DNA of 64,000 nt from Bacillus inaquosorum KCTC 13429 (GTDB lineage Bacteria; Bacillota; Bacilli; Bacillales; Bacillaceae), in NCBI RefSeq assembly GCF_000332645.1, contig NZ_AMXN01000004.1, positions 310,001 through 374,000 of the forward strand. The letters run 5' to 3'. The notes below the pieces were generated by a model. It worked only from the letters and a program-made list of their open reading frames with translations, searched no databases and was not told the DNA's origin. How positions within the stretch are numbered: position 1 is the first letter of the stretch; each line of letters starts with the position of its first letter. This document shows, piece by piece, positions 30,142-38,844 of this stretch. The position numbers and the translations under genes were made by a program.

Positions 30142-30900
30142 TTACAAATAAAACGTATCGGATCTTAGCCCTAAACGCAGCGTCTCTAACGCGATCGCAT
30201 CATGAAATGGGATATTGGCCAAATTCACATTCGACCCGATCCTTTGAATAAACCCTTGCTGGAGCGTTTTGTTCGGCGCTTCAAAAATCAGCCTGCTGAT
30301 ATCAATATCCGAGGAAATGATGTCATCAACAATTTGAAACCGGACATCGCCGCTGCTGGAACATATTCCTCCTGTCCCGCTTTCCCTTGCCTCCGTAATC
30401 ACTTTTTCCGCGCCAGCTTCCATATCCTCAACGATATACTCTAGCCATTCCTCAGAGCTTTGCCGGCTTGATAATTCCGCATCCTTGCTGCCCACCTCAC
30501 TGAGCACAAGAAATTCATCAGAAAAATCGGCAATGTAAGCCGCTTTCTCTTTATTCGTCATCGGGAGCGTACCGTTTGAAATCTCGATATATTCACAGCC
30601 GAAATAGGTGCAATACCGATGAAATTCATTCACTTTTTTCTGGCTTACATACTTCTCAAATAGTGTGCCGCCAAAGAAAAATTTAATGTCATGCTCTTTC
30701 AGCGCGCTGATCTTTTCTTCAAGATCTTTCGTAAGTAATGATGTGCCCCAGCCGAATTTCACAAAATCAATATAGTCGGACGCTGCGGCTATCACATCTT
30801 TGAAAAATTGCAAGGGATAGCCGTTATCTATTAAAATGGTCTGCCCGGTTTCTCTCGGCTTGCTTGTTCTCACTGGCAATTCTAGTGAAAAATCATTCAT
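30142..30900 (-). CDS. yitD: phosphosulfolactate synthase (ComA type)
   Basis: This 252-residue ComA-family enzyme adds sulfite to phosphoenolpyruvate to give 2-phospho-3-sulfolactate. The TIM-barrel features DYIDFVKFGWGTSLL (with the conserved lysine), FFGGTLFE and EYIEISNGTLP are present. In archaea this is the first step of coenzyme M synthesis. In Bacillus spores the end product is 3-sulfolactate. It overlaps yitC by 4 bases (ATGA) and is downstream of it. The sulfate-reduction genes diverge nearby. Confidence 0.92.
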   Translation of the reverse strand: MNDFSLELPVRTSKPRETGQTILIDNGYPLQFFKDVIAAASDYIDFVKFGWGTSLLTKDLEEKISALKEHDIKFFFGGTLFEKYVSQKKVNEFHRYCTYFGCEYIEISNGTLPMTNKEKAAYIADFSDEFLVLSEVGSKDAELSSRQSSEEWLEYIVEDMEAGAEKVITEARESGTGGICSSSGDVRFQIVDDIISSDIDISRLIFEAPNKTLQQGFIQRIGSNVNLANIPFHDAIALETLRLGLRSDTFYL

Positions 30901-31583
30901 ATCATGACCCTCTCTATCGTTGGAACTTCTCTTTCTTGTTTCACTTTCATCACGAAATCGCCTGTCAATTCTTTTGTACAGTACGCGATGTCTTCCGGAT
31001 CAAACAATGGCTGGCAGCGGTCAAAAAATTTCTCCGCAACAGAAGAGCGTTTTATTCTTTCGATCGTCTCCGCAGCGGTTACCGCATTTGTCCCTTCAAT
31101 GATGTCCTTGATATACTCCGCACACGCCATGTCGTCATCACCAGACGGATGGGAAGCGACAATATTCATGACACAATCCTTTGCGGCTAGCGTTCTCACA
31201 TGCTCTGCTGTTGTTCTGGCGTTGGAAAATCCGGTCACGAACAGATGCTGGGCGTTCAGCGCCCCTAACGCCGCTGTGACGCCGTTTGTTGTTTTCTGGA
31301 TCAGGCGCTTATCCGCCATACCCTGCATCGCCATCCGTTTTGGAGAATTATCCAAATCAAATCCGCTGATACCGACCCCCTTTTCCTCTCCCGTCAATAC
31401 GTAATCCGGATAGGTTTCTTTCAGCGCAAAGGCTTCCTCTGCTGTTCCGGCCAATAATATCTCTTTCGCCCCGCCGATAAACGCATAATGGGCGACCGTA
31501 AAGGCTCTGATGACATCAATGACGATGTTAATATCCGCCGGGGCTAGCGAATGATGATGCCCCTGATAAATGGTAATCGGCAT
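30897..31583 (-). CDS. yitC: 2-phosphosulfolactate phosphatase (ComB type)
   Basis: This 228-residue ComB-family enzyme removes phosphate from phosphosulfolactate to give 3-sulfolactate. NIVIDVIRAFTVAHYAF and NGVTAALGALNAQHLFVTGF are family motifs. The start at 31583 is set by AAGGAGAGG; an upstream frame to 31625 has no site. It is coupled to yitD by ATGA. No ComC-type sulfolactate dehydrogenase is in the window, so the pathway would stop at sulfolactate, the known spore component. Confidence 0.92.
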   Translation of the reverse strand: MPITIYQGHHHSLAPADINIVIDVIRAFTVAHYAFIGGAKEILLAGTAEEAFALKETYPDYVLTGEEKGVGISGFDLDNSPKRMAMQGMADKRLIQKTTNGVTAALGALNAQHLFVTGFSNARTTAEHVRTLAAKDCVMNIVASHPSGDDDMACAEYIKDIIEGTNAVTAAETIERIKRSSVAEKFFDRCQPLFDPEDIAYCTKELTGDFVMKVKQEREVPTIERVMI

Positions 31584-31660
31584 AATACCTCTCCTTGGGC
31601 ATAAAACCATTTTGCTTAAAAGCATATTCAGCCGGTCTCTTAATGGTTCCGCTCCCTCAT

Positions 31661-31682
31661 TTTAGGCGGCGCCGCCCCTAAA
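31661..31682. promoter_or_regulatory. GC-rich inverted repeat in the yitC/yitB divergent region
   Basis: TTTAGG-CGGC and GCCG-CC-CCTAAA form a near-perfect inverted repeat with two extra C on the right arm. It lies near the middle of an otherwise AT-rich 189-base region between yitC and yitB. With no loop it is unlikely to be an RNA hairpin, so a DNA operator is more plausible. The regulator is unknown. Confidence 0.35.
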
Positions 31683-31772
31683 AACCCTGAACGTTTATGT
31701 GAAAAATGAATAGTCTGCCTATAACTCGATCAATAGATAAGAAAACAGACAGATGCAAACGGGGGGAAAACG

Positions 31773-32486
31773 TTGAACGAACAAATCATCACATATGACA
31801 CATGGAACGACACGCTGTCCAAGCAGATAACGGATCAATTGATCGATGAGCTCGATGTGTTGAAATGGGCTTACCGAACATATGGGGAAAAGATTGTGTA
31901 CGCGTGCAGCTTTGGCGCAGAAGGGATGGTACTTCTCGACCTCATATCAAAAATCAACAAAAACGCGCACATCATATTTTTGGATACAGGGCTGCATTTC
32001 CAAGAAACATATGAGCTGATCGAGACCGTCAAAGAGCGATATCCGGGATTGACAATCCAGTTACTCGAACCCGAGCTGAGCTTAAAAGAACAGGAGACGC
32101 AATACGGCGGTGAGCTGTGGAAGCATAACCCGAATCTATGCTGCCAATTGCGGAAAATCGAACCGCTGAAAAAGCATCTGTCCGGCATGTCAGCTTGGAT
32201 TTCAGGGCTGCGCCGGGAGCAGTCGCCTACGAGAAAGCATATTCAATACGTGAATCTGGATCAAAAGTTTAAGCTCATCAAAATTTGCCCGCTCATCCAC
32301 TGGACATGGGATGACGTTTGGACGTACATCCGCCTGCACAATTTGCCTTATAACAAACTGCACGATCAACATTACCCGAGCATAGGCTGTGAAATGTGTA
32401 CATTGCCTTCCGCGGACCCGAACGATGAGAGAGCTGGAAGATGGGCCGGACGGGAGAAAACAGAATGCGGCCTGCATCAAGAATAG
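31773..32486 (+). CDS. yitB: (phospho)adenylyl-sulfate reductase, CysH-type
   Basis: This 237-residue protein reduces APS or PAPS to sulfite with thioredoxin. It carries the cysteine pairs of the iron-sulfur type, CC in NPNLCCQLRKIEP and CxxC in IGCEMCTLP, plus the catalytic cysteine of the C-terminal KTECGLH. The P-loop-like YACSFGAEGMVLLDL is at residues about 44-58. The start is TTG behind GGGGGG. It is first of the yitB-yitA-yisZ operon and a paralogue of cysH, probably serving sulfolactate synthesis here. Confidence 0.92.
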   Translation: MNEQIITYDTWNDTLSKQITDQLIDELDVLKWAYRTYGEKIVYACSFGAEGMVLLDLISKINKNAHIIFLDTGLHFQETYELIETVKERYPGLTIQLLEPELSLKEQETQYGGELWKHNPNLCCQLRKIEPLKKHLSGMSAWISGLRREQSPTRKHIQYVNLDQKFKLIKICPLIHWTWDDVWTYIRLHNLPYNKLHDQHYPSIGCEMCTLPSADPNDERAGRWAGREKTECGLHQE

Positions 32487-32591
32487 CGTCCGGCATGCCC
32501 TTGCCATGGAATGATGTTGACGCGCTGCTCGAGGTTTTCAGCCAGCGCAGAAAAGAAAACAAAGGAAACGTAAAAATGGAGGTTGAACACG

Positions 32592-33761
32592 TTGAATGGA
32601 AACGAGCCCCACGGAGGGGTGTTAATCAACCGCTGCGATCCCGCATGCCATTTTGAAGGGTGCACGTGCGAAGCGGAGCTGGATCAGCTTGCACTGAGCG
32701 ACCTGGAGCTTATCGCGATCGGCGGCTACAGCCCGTTAACAGGTTTTTTGGGAGAAAAAGATTATCATTCTGTTGTGAAAGAGATGAGGCTGGCAAACGG
32801 CTTACCGTGGAGTCTGCCGATTACGCTGCCTGTCGGAGAAAAAACAGCAAAACAGCTGTCTGCCGGAGATCGCGTCAAGCTTGTGAAAGACGGCATCACC
32901 TACGGCATGATCACAGTCATTGATATATACCAGCCCGATAAAACACAGGAAGCACTGTCTGTTTTTAAAACAAACGATCCTGCCCACCCAGGCGTAAAAA
33001 AATTGCTTGAGCGTCCGGATTACTATATCGGAGGGCCTATCACGGTCAGCCGCCTTCCCGTTAAATCCTTCGAACAGTTTTACGCAGCGCCCGCAGAAAC
33101 AAGAGCGGCCTTTAATAAACTCGGCTGGAAAACGATTGTGGGTTTTCAAACCAGGAACCCTGTTCACAGAGCGCATGAATACATTCAAAAAACAGCGTTA
33201 GAAACGGTCGACGGTCTGCTGCTTCACCCGCTTGTCGGAGAAACGAAGTCAGACGATATTCCGAGCGATATCAGAATGGAGAGCTATCAGGTTTTGCTTG
33301 ATCACTATTATCCAAAGGATCGGGTCATGTTATCGGTTTTCCCTGCTGCCATGCGGTATGCAGGTCCGCGGGAAGCGATTTTCCATGCCCTCGTCCGCAA
33401 AAACTACGGCTGCACCCATTTTATTGTAGGCCGTGATCACGCGGGTGTCGGCAGCTATTACGGAACATACGACGCGCAAAATATTTTTCAATCATTCACA
33501 GAGGAGGAGCTGGGCATCAAGCCGCTGTTTTTCGAGCACAGCTTTTACTGCCGGAAATGCGGAAACATGGGCACCTCGAAAACATGTCCGCACAGCCCGA
33601 GAGACCACATCCACTTATCAGGCACAAAAGTGAGAGAGCTTCTCCGCCACGGCAAAAAGCCGCCTAAAGAATTCAGCCGCCCTGAGGTCGCAAACGTGCT
33701 GATCAAGGGTCTTCATCAACAGCCAGTTGCCATCCAGCAAAACAGCGGGGGATTGCAATGA
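32592..33761 (+). CDS. yitA: sulfate adenylyltransferase (ATP sulfurylase)
   Basis: This 389-residue homomeric ATP sulfurylase makes APS from sulfate and ATP. The active-site motifs [11 protein letters not shown] and [12 protein letters not shown] are intact, and a zinc-type CRKCGNM...CPH cluster is near the C-terminus. I chose TTG 32592 because GGAGG (32578-32582) lies nine bases upstream; the in-frame TTG at 32583 would touch that site. It overlaps yisZ by 4 bases. It is a paralogue of the main sulfurylase. Confidence 0.93.
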   Translation: MNGNEPHGGVLINRCDPACHFEGCTCEAELDQLALSDLELIAIGGYSPLTGFLGEKDYHSVVKEMRLANGLPWSLPITLPVGEKTAKQLSAGDRVKLVKDGITYGMITVIDIYQPDKTQEALSVFKTNDPAHPGVKKLLERPDYYIGGPITVSRLPVKSFEQFYAAPAETRAAFNKLGWKTIVGFQTRNPVHRAHEYIQKTALETVDGLLLHPLVGETKSDDIPSDIRMESYQVLLDHYYPKDRVMLSVFPAAMRYAGPREAIFHALVRKNYGCTHFIVGRDHAGVGSYYGTYDAQNIFQSFTEEELGIKPLFFEHSFYCRKCGNMGTSKTCPHSPRDHIHLSGTKVRELLRHGKKPPKEFSRPEVANVLIKGLHQQPVAIQQNSGGLQ

Positions 33762-34357
33762 CACACAATCCAAACATCATTTGGCACCCCGCTGCAATCT
33801 CGAAGTCTGACAGACAGTCCTTAAACGGGCACAAAAGCTGCGCCCTCTGGTTTACCGGACTGTCCGGCTCAGGAAAGTCGGTGCTGGCCAATGCTGTTGA
33901 TGAAAAGCTTTACCGCATGGGCATTCAGAGCTATGTGCTTGACGGCGATAATATCCGCCATGGCTTAAACAAAGATCTTGGATTTCAGACTGGAGACAGG
34001 ATTGAAAACATTCGCCGCATCGGAGAAGTGGCGAAGCTGTTTGTCGACAGCGGGCAAATGATTTTAACGGCTTTTATTTCTCCATTCAGAGAGGACCGGG
34101 ACATGGTCAGAGCGCTCTTTCCTGAGGGAGAGTTCTTCGAAATTTATGTGAAGTGCCCGCTGCATGTGTGTGAACAGCGCGATCCGAAAGGACTATATAA
34201 AAAAGCGCGAAACGGAGAGATCAAACATTTTACCGGGATCGATTCACCGTATGAAGCGCCGCTTTCACCCGATTTCATCATTGAGACAGACCAGACATCT
34301 ATTTCCGACGGAGCTGATCTGATCATTACAGAACTGCAAAGCAAAGGAATCATATAA
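33758..34357 (+). CDS. yisZ: adenylyl-sulfate (APS) kinase
   Basis: This 199-residue kinase phosphorylates APS to PAPS. Walker A is [11 protein letters not shown] near residues 34-44, with the APS-binding [15 protein letters not shown] and the lid region [13 protein letters not shown]. Its ATG overlaps the yitA stop (ATGA). It is the last gene of yitB-yitA-yisZ and is followed by a strong terminator. Together the three give sulfate to sulfite. Confidence 0.95.
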   Translation: MTHNPNIIWHPAAISKSDRQSLNGHKSCALWFTGLSGSGKSVLANAVDEKLYRMGIQSYVLDGDNIRHGLNKDLGFQTGDRIENIRRIGEVAKLFVDSGQMILTAFISPFREDRDMVRALFPEGEFFEIYVKCPLHVCEQRDPKGLYKKARNGEIKHFTGIDSPYEAPLSPDFIIETDQTSISDGADLIITELQSKGII

Positions 34358-34385
34358 AAAAACCCGATCAATATCGGGTTTTTTC
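34357..34385. terminator. bidirectional terminator between yisZ and yisY
   Basis: AAAAAACCCGAT and ATCGGGTTTTTT form a stem with a 4-base loop. A-run and U-run on both sides serve both convergent genes. Confidence 0.92.
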
Positions 34386-35192
34386 TCATGTTCCCGCAAA
34401 CTGTGCAATCAAACGGTTGATCTTCTCTTTTTCTTCATAAAAAGCTCCGTGCCCGCTGTTTACAAACGGAACCAATTCCGACTGTTTGATGCCGCGCTTC
34501 AATTCTTTCGCAAAATCAAACGGCGCAATTTTATCCTTTCTTCCGTGCAGGATCAGCGTCGGAACCTTGATCGATGCAAGATCCTTTCTGAGATCCTCGT
34601 CTCTTAATGCAATGCCCGAGTGAATCGTCCCGTAGGAGGAAGCCTCCAGCATCAGATTGAGAAACCAAAGTCTGAGCTCCGGAGACACGTTTTTCTCAAA
34701 AAACTGTGTCCCTAAATCAGCCAGTGTTTTGGGCCGATCCGTTTTGAATTGTTCAATCATATCGTCAATATCCTGCTTCCTCATCCCGTACGGATAACCC
34801 GGTCGTTTTGTAAATGCGGGCGCCGCTGCAGACAATAATATCAGCTTGCCAATATCGGCTCCTTCATGCCTTGCCATATAACGGATGGCGATTGCGCCGC
34901 CCATCGAAAAACCGGCAAGAACCGCGTTCTCAAGCTGCAGCGTATAAATGACTGCCTTCACATCATCTGCCATCGTGTCATAATCGTAGCCTTCCCACGG
35001 GCGATCAGATTGCCCATATCCCCGTAAATCAATGCCGATAAAACGGAATCCTCTTTTCGGAAGCTCATTCATTTGATATTCAAACATCTTATGATTCAGC
35101 GGCCACCCGTGCAAAAAGATGATCGGCCTTCCATGCCCGATATCCTCTACAAACAGTGTCACATGCTCCTCGGTTTTGACGTAATGCCCCAT
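34386..35192 (-). CDS. yisY: alpha/beta hydrolase (haloperoxidase/esterase-like)
   Basis: This 268-residue protein shows the oxyanion region FLHGWPLNHKMFE, nucleophile elbow GFSMGGAIA (serine near residue 96), acid in HGRKDKIAP, and histidine in VNSGHGAFYEEKE. These are the signs of non-heme chloroperoxidase-like esterases. The start at 35192 follows AGGAGG. The frame extends to 35309 without another site. Substrate unknown. Confidence 0.87.
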   Translation of the reverse strand: MGHYVKTEEHVTLFVEDIGHGRPIIFLHGWPLNHKMFEYQMNELPKRGFRFIGIDLRGYGQSDRPWEGYDYDTMADDVKAVIYTLQLENAVLAGFSMGGAIAIRYMARHEGADIGKLILLSAAAPAFTKRPGYPYGMRKQDIDDMIEQFKTDRPKTLADLGTQFFEKNVSPELRLWFLNLMLEASSYGTIHSGIALRDEDLRKDLASIKVPTLILHGRKDKIAPFDFAKELKRGIKQSELVPFVNSGHGAFYEEKEKINRLIAQFAGT

Positions 35193-35396
35193 TCCATATT
35201 CCTCCTGTTCCCTTTTCTTTCCCGGCCTGTAACCGCCTTGACGTACAGGAAGCTTTCCATTTATGCTTACAAAACAAGCGGGCTGCTGTACCAAGAAAAG
35301 GCTCTTCACGGTTTACTATATGTATCAAATTCCATAACGATCTATTAAATTGATCCCGAAGGCCTCTGGTTTTCGGGCAGTAAAGGATGTCATCAC

Positions 35397-36035
35397 ATGA
35401 ATAAAACAGTGATTCAAAAACCGCACATACCGGAAAACCTGCAAACCGCCGATTTTTACGAAACCGCTACGCAGGATGATGTCATCAGCATGTATTTGTT
35501 TGAAGATTGTACAATCTGCGGCGAAGATATTGAAAGACTTTGTGTGGAAAAAACGGTATTCAGAAATGTTGTGTTTATCGATGTATCTTTCCGGCATATC
35601 GAACTGACAGATGTGATCTTTGAAAAATGTGATTTGTCGAACGCCGATTTCAGCGGGGCTGTCATTCACAGGACTTCAGTAAAGCAATCAAAAATGGTTG
35701 GAATGAATTTGGCGGAATCAACGCTGCGGAATGTTTCATTCGAGGAATGCCACGGACATTTCAGTTCATTTTCGTACTCAAATATGAAACAAGTTCGATT
35801 TGATCACTGTGCCCTTATGCAAAGTGAGTGCAGCAATATGGCGCTCCAGCAATCACACTTTGACGGGTGCGAACTGGAAGGCGCCAGCTTTACCGGCACG
35901 TCCCTTCAAAATATGGACATCAGCACCTGCCGTTTTGAACAGCTTCATGTCTCCCTCGACAAATTGAAAGGCTGCAAAATCGCGCCGGAGCACGCGATTG
36001 CTTTCGTCAGGGCGCTGGGAGCTGTCATTGTATAA
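35397..36035 (+). CDS. yisX: pentapeptide-repeat protein
   Basis: This 212-residue protein is built largely of pentapeptide repeats (A(D/N)LxX type), for example CDLSNADFSGAV, MNLAESTLRNVSF and CELEGASFTGTSLQNMDIS. These fold as a right-handed square helix. Similar proteins (MfpA, Qnr) mimic DNA and protect gyrase from toxins and quinolones, but many have other or unknown roles, and nothing here fixes its target. It is monocistronic and converges on yisV. Cysteine is unusually frequent (about eight). Confidence 0.85.
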   Translation: MNKTVIQKPHIPENLQTADFYETATQDDVISMYLFEDCTICGEDIERLCVEKTVFRNVVFIDVSFRHIELTDVIFEKCDLSNADFSGAVIHRTSVKQSKMVGMNLAESTLRNVSFEECHGHFSSFSYSNMKQVRFDHCALMQSECSNMALQQSHFDGCELEGASFTGTSLQNMDISTCRFEQLHVSLDKLKGCKIAPEHAIAFVRALGAVIV

Positions 36036-36042
36036 CAAAAGC

Positions 36043-37488
36043 TTAGGACATCAGGCGGCGGGCTGTATCGGCTGCCGCTTTAATGCCTGTTTCCAAATCC
36101 GCAAGAGATGCATAGGAATATGACAGCCTGATGCTGTTTCGGTCTTCGCCGTCATAAATGGAACCGGGATTCACCAGCACCTGCTGTTTCAGCAATTTAT
36201 GAAAGAAACGGCTGATAGGCAAGGTTTTGTGAAATGTAACCCAAATATAAAAGCCTCCGGCGGGAATCCGCCACGTCGCGATGTCCCCTGCATACTGCTT
36301 AAGAAAATGAAGCGCCGCGTCTCTCCTTTGTTTTAGCACCCTCCGTATCCTTGTCAGATGCTCTTCATAATACCCCTGTGACAGCCACTCGGCAGCCGCC
36401 CACTGGGACAGGCCGCTCGATCCGTAGTCTGTCTGCATTTTAATGTCTGCCAGCCTTTCAATGACCGGCTCCGGTCCGACAAGCCAGCCGATTCGAAGGC
36501 CGGGGCTCACTGTTTTTGAAAAAGTGCCCAGATACAGAATATTGCCTCCATGATCCATTGCTTTTAAGGACTGCGGCGGTTTTTCTTCAAACCATATATC
36601 ACCGTATGCATCATCCTCAATGATCGGCAGCTGCTCTTTTTTTGAAAGGCTGATGATCTCTTTCCTTCGCTGTTCTGACATGACAATGCCTGTCGGATTA
36701 TGAAACGACGGAATCGTGTAAAGCAGCTGTCCTCCGTATTGTTTTCGATAAGAAGAAACAAGCCCCGCTTTGATACCTGCTTCATCCATCGGCAAGCCGC
36801 GAAGCCGCATCCCCGCTGATTGAAACACATGCAAAGATTGAAGATAAGAAGGTTTTTCAGTCAAAATGACAGAACCTCGTTTCAGAAGCCCGATCGAGAT
36901 GAGCTGAAGCGCCTGAAGCGCGCCTGACACAATTAAAATCGCTGACGGTGACACATGGATCTGCTTTCCTTTTAAATGCTCCGCCACCGCCTCCCGCAGC
37001 TGACGGTTTCCTTTCGGCTGCTCGTACCCTAAAGACAGACCGTGCGGATTGATCTGCTGAAACATCCGGCGCATTGTATCAGCAGGCAGCAGATCCGGTG
37101 AAAGCTCTCCTGTGCCTAATCTGATGATATCCGCTCTTGGTTCATTTTGATTTATATCCTGAATGATAGAAGAATTAGGGTGATGAATTCCTGAACGGAC
37201 GTAATCGCTCCAATTGAGCGGAGGCTCAGCGGCCAGCACGCTCCAAGTACTGTTTACAACCTTCGTGCCGCCTCCTCTCCTCCCCTCTAACAGGCCTTGA
37301 GACGTGAGTTCATCAATGGCTGCTGTCACTGTGCTGCGGTTGACTTGAAACATGTCGGCCAGCGTTCTCTGTGAAGGGATTTTCGTCCCTACAGCCCACT
37401 CTCCGTGAAGAATTTTGTCTTTCATGTATTGTTCAATCTGCCGATGCAGCGGAATATCCGAATCTCGGCTTGGCTGCCATTGCGACAT
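36043..37488 (-). CDS. yisV: MocR-type GntR regulator with aminotransferase domain
   Basis: This 481-residue fusion has an N-terminal GntR winged helix (RTLADMFQVNRSTVTAAIDEL) followed by a fold-type I aminotransferase domain. The PLP lysine is in LGTFSKTVSPGLRIGW and the aspartate partner is in IIEDDAYGDIWF. MocR proteins bind PLP and amino compounds and control neighbouring genes. I chose ATG 37488, eight bases after AAGGGGG. It diverges from the exporter yisU, and a 30-base palindrome lies within its own promoter. Confidence 0.88.
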   Translation of the reverse strand: MSQWQPSRDSDIPLHRQIEQYMKDKILHGEWAVGTKIPSQRTLADMFQVNRSTVTAAIDELTSQGLLEGRRGGGTKVVNSTWSVLAAEPPLNWSDYVRSGIHHPNSSIIQDINQNEPRADIIRLGTGELSPDLLPADTMRRMFQQINPHGLSLGYEQPKGNRQLREAVAEHLKGKQIHVSPSAILIVSGALQALQLISIGLLKRGSVILTEKPSYLQSLHVFQSAGMRLRGLPMDEAGIKAGLVSSYRKQYGGQLLYTIPSFHNPTGIVMSEQRRKEIISLSKKEQLPIIEDDAYGDIWFEEKPPQSLKAMDHGGNILYLGTFSKTVSPGLRIGWLVGPEPVIERLADIKMQTDYGSSGLSQWAAAEWLSQGYYEEHLTRIRRVLKQRRDAALHFLKQYAGDIATWRIPAGGFYIWVTFHKTLPISRFFHKLLKQQVLVNPGSIYDGEDRNSIRLSYSYASLADLETGIKAAADTARRLMS

Positions 37489-37509
37489 AGTCATGCCCCC
37501 TTTTTTCAC

Positions 37510-37538
37510 ATTATACATTTGGCTGGTTCTAAACCCAA
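37510..37538 (-). promoter_or_regulatory. SigA-type promoter of yisV
   Basis: On the minus strand TTGGGT (37533-37538) and a perfect TATAAT (37510-37515) are separated by 17 bases. The spacer is covered by the palindrome at 37516-37545. Confidence 0.65.
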
Positions 37539-37545
37539 CCAAATG
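37516..37545. promoter_or_regulatory. 30-bp palindromic operator between yisV and yisU
   Basis: Twelve of fifteen mirrored base pairs match across this 30-base dyad (outer arms CATTTGG/CCAAATG, inner TGG/CCA). It covers the yisV promoter spacer and -35 region and lies about 70 bases before yisU. It is the likely binding site of YisV itself. Confidence 0.65.
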
Positions 37546-37611
37546 GCCGGAGACATGATAGAAAATCTCCCTTATGATTGAAACAACAGATGTGAAGGGA
37601 GTTTTTTCAGC

Positions 37612-38223
37612 ATGAATGCAATCATCCACGGAGTTGTGCTAGCGTTTGGCTTGATTTTGCCGCTGGGAGCGCAGAATGTGTTTATTTTTCATCAAGGAGC
37701 GTGGCAAAGGCATATTTGGCGGGCACTCCCCGCCGTCATCAGCGCTTCTGTCTGCGATACCCTGCTCATTGTGTCAGCGGTTGCTGGTGTATCTGTCATT
37801 GTGCAGCAGGTGCCTGTGTTTGAAACGGTAATGATGGCCGGGGGATTTTTATTTCTCCTCTATATGGGCTGGGTGACATGGAACAGCCGTCCGAAAGCAA
37901 ACCAAAATGAGAAAAATACGTTCACAGCGAAAAAACAAGCTGCGTTTGCGGCCGCCGTTTCTCTATTAAATCCACACGCTATTCTGGACACGATCGGTGT
38001 CATCGGCACAAGCTCACTCCAATATTCTGGGCTTGAGAAATGGCTCTTTATGGCTGCCTGTGTCACTGTCTCTTGGTTTTGGTTTATCAGTCTTGCGATA
38101 GCGGGCCGGCTGTTTCAGACGATAGATACGAGCGGCAGGCTTATGCTGATTGTAAACAAATGCTCTGCAGTGGTGATGTGGGCAGCAGCAGGATATTTCG
38201 GGGTATCGCTCTTCAGCAATTGA
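37612..38223 (+). CDS. yisU: LysE/ArgO-family amino-acid exporter
   Basis: This 203-residue protein has about six membrane helices. The family start [20 protein letters not shown] and the central [18 protein letters not shown] motif mark the LysE family, which exports basic or other amino acids. It diverges from the PLP-dependent regulator yisV, which probably senses the exported compound. AAGGGAG lies upstream of the ATG. yisT follows after 49 bases. Confidence 0.9.
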   Translation: MNAIIHGVVLAFGLILPLGAQNVFIFHQGAWQRHIWRALPAVISASVCDTLLIVSAVAGVSVIVQQVPVFETVMMAGGFLFLLYMGWVTWNSRPKANQNEKNTFTAKKQAAFAAAVSLLNPHAILDTIGVIGTSSLQYSGLEKWLFMAACVTVSWFWFISLAIAGRLFQTIDTSGRLMLIVNKCSAVVMWAAAGYFGVSLFSN

Positions 38224-38272
38224 AGGAATAACAATTGAAACAGCGAATGTCTTAGAAAAGGAGGCAATGCTA

Positions 38273-38782
38273 ATGACTGATGCAAAACAGTTTTATGACT
38301 ACCATTCTTGGGCAAACAAGCGAATATTTAACCATATCGAAAACCTGCCGGAGGAAACTGCTTATCAAGAAGTAAAGAGCGTATTCCCTTCTGTCAGCGA
38401 CGTGCTGCTTCATATGTGCAGGGCTGACTACATTTGGCTGAACGTTCTTTCGGAAGTTGCCTACCAAGAGATCATAGACAGCGTAGGCAAATTCGAGTCC
38501 GCGCAAGGTGATATAGCAGCGATTAAACAGCATGCTTCCGAGTTGGAGGCACAGTATCATGATTTCTTCAGCCGACAGATAGACTTGGAACAGACCTTCT
38601 CAATGAAACATCCGAAACTCGGGACACTGGAAACAACCTATGCAGACATCATCCTGCATGTCGTCAATCACGGCACTTATCACAGAGGGAACGTGACTGC
38701 AATGCTGAGACAGCTTGGCCATTCAGGCGTACCTACTGATTATGTGTATTATTTATATGAAAAGAGCGAAAGCAAGGGCTAA
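38273..38782 (+). CDS. yisT: DinB-family metal-dependent protein
   Basis: This 169-residue four-helix-bundle protein is of the DinB/DUF664 family. Likely metal histidines are in [13 protein letters not shown] and in [15 protein letters not shown] chose the ATG at 38273, eight bases after GGAGG, over the ATG at 38267 which is too close. Family members include thiol-S-transferases that use bacillithiol, so detoxification is possible but not shown. It may be co-transcribed with yisU. Confidence 0.83.
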   Translation: MTDAKQFYDYHSWANKRIFNHIENLPEETAYQEVKSVFPSVSDVLLHMCRADYIWLNVLSEVAYQEIIDSVGKFESAQGDIAAIKQHASELEAQYHDFFSRQIDLEQTFSMKHPKLGTLETTYADIILHVVNHGTYHRGNVTAMLRQLGHSGVPTDYVYYLYEKSESKG

Positions 38783-38802
38783 ACTGTCCTTGCTTTTTTT
38801 GC
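38772..38802 (+). terminator. intrinsic terminator of yisT
   Basis: A perfect AGCAAGG/CCTTGCT stem with a 10-base loop is followed by seven U. The yisT stop codon is inside the loop region. Confidence 0.87.
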
Positions 38803-38844
38803 TAAGAACGATTTGCGGAAGTTGCAGGCGCAATATGATAACGT

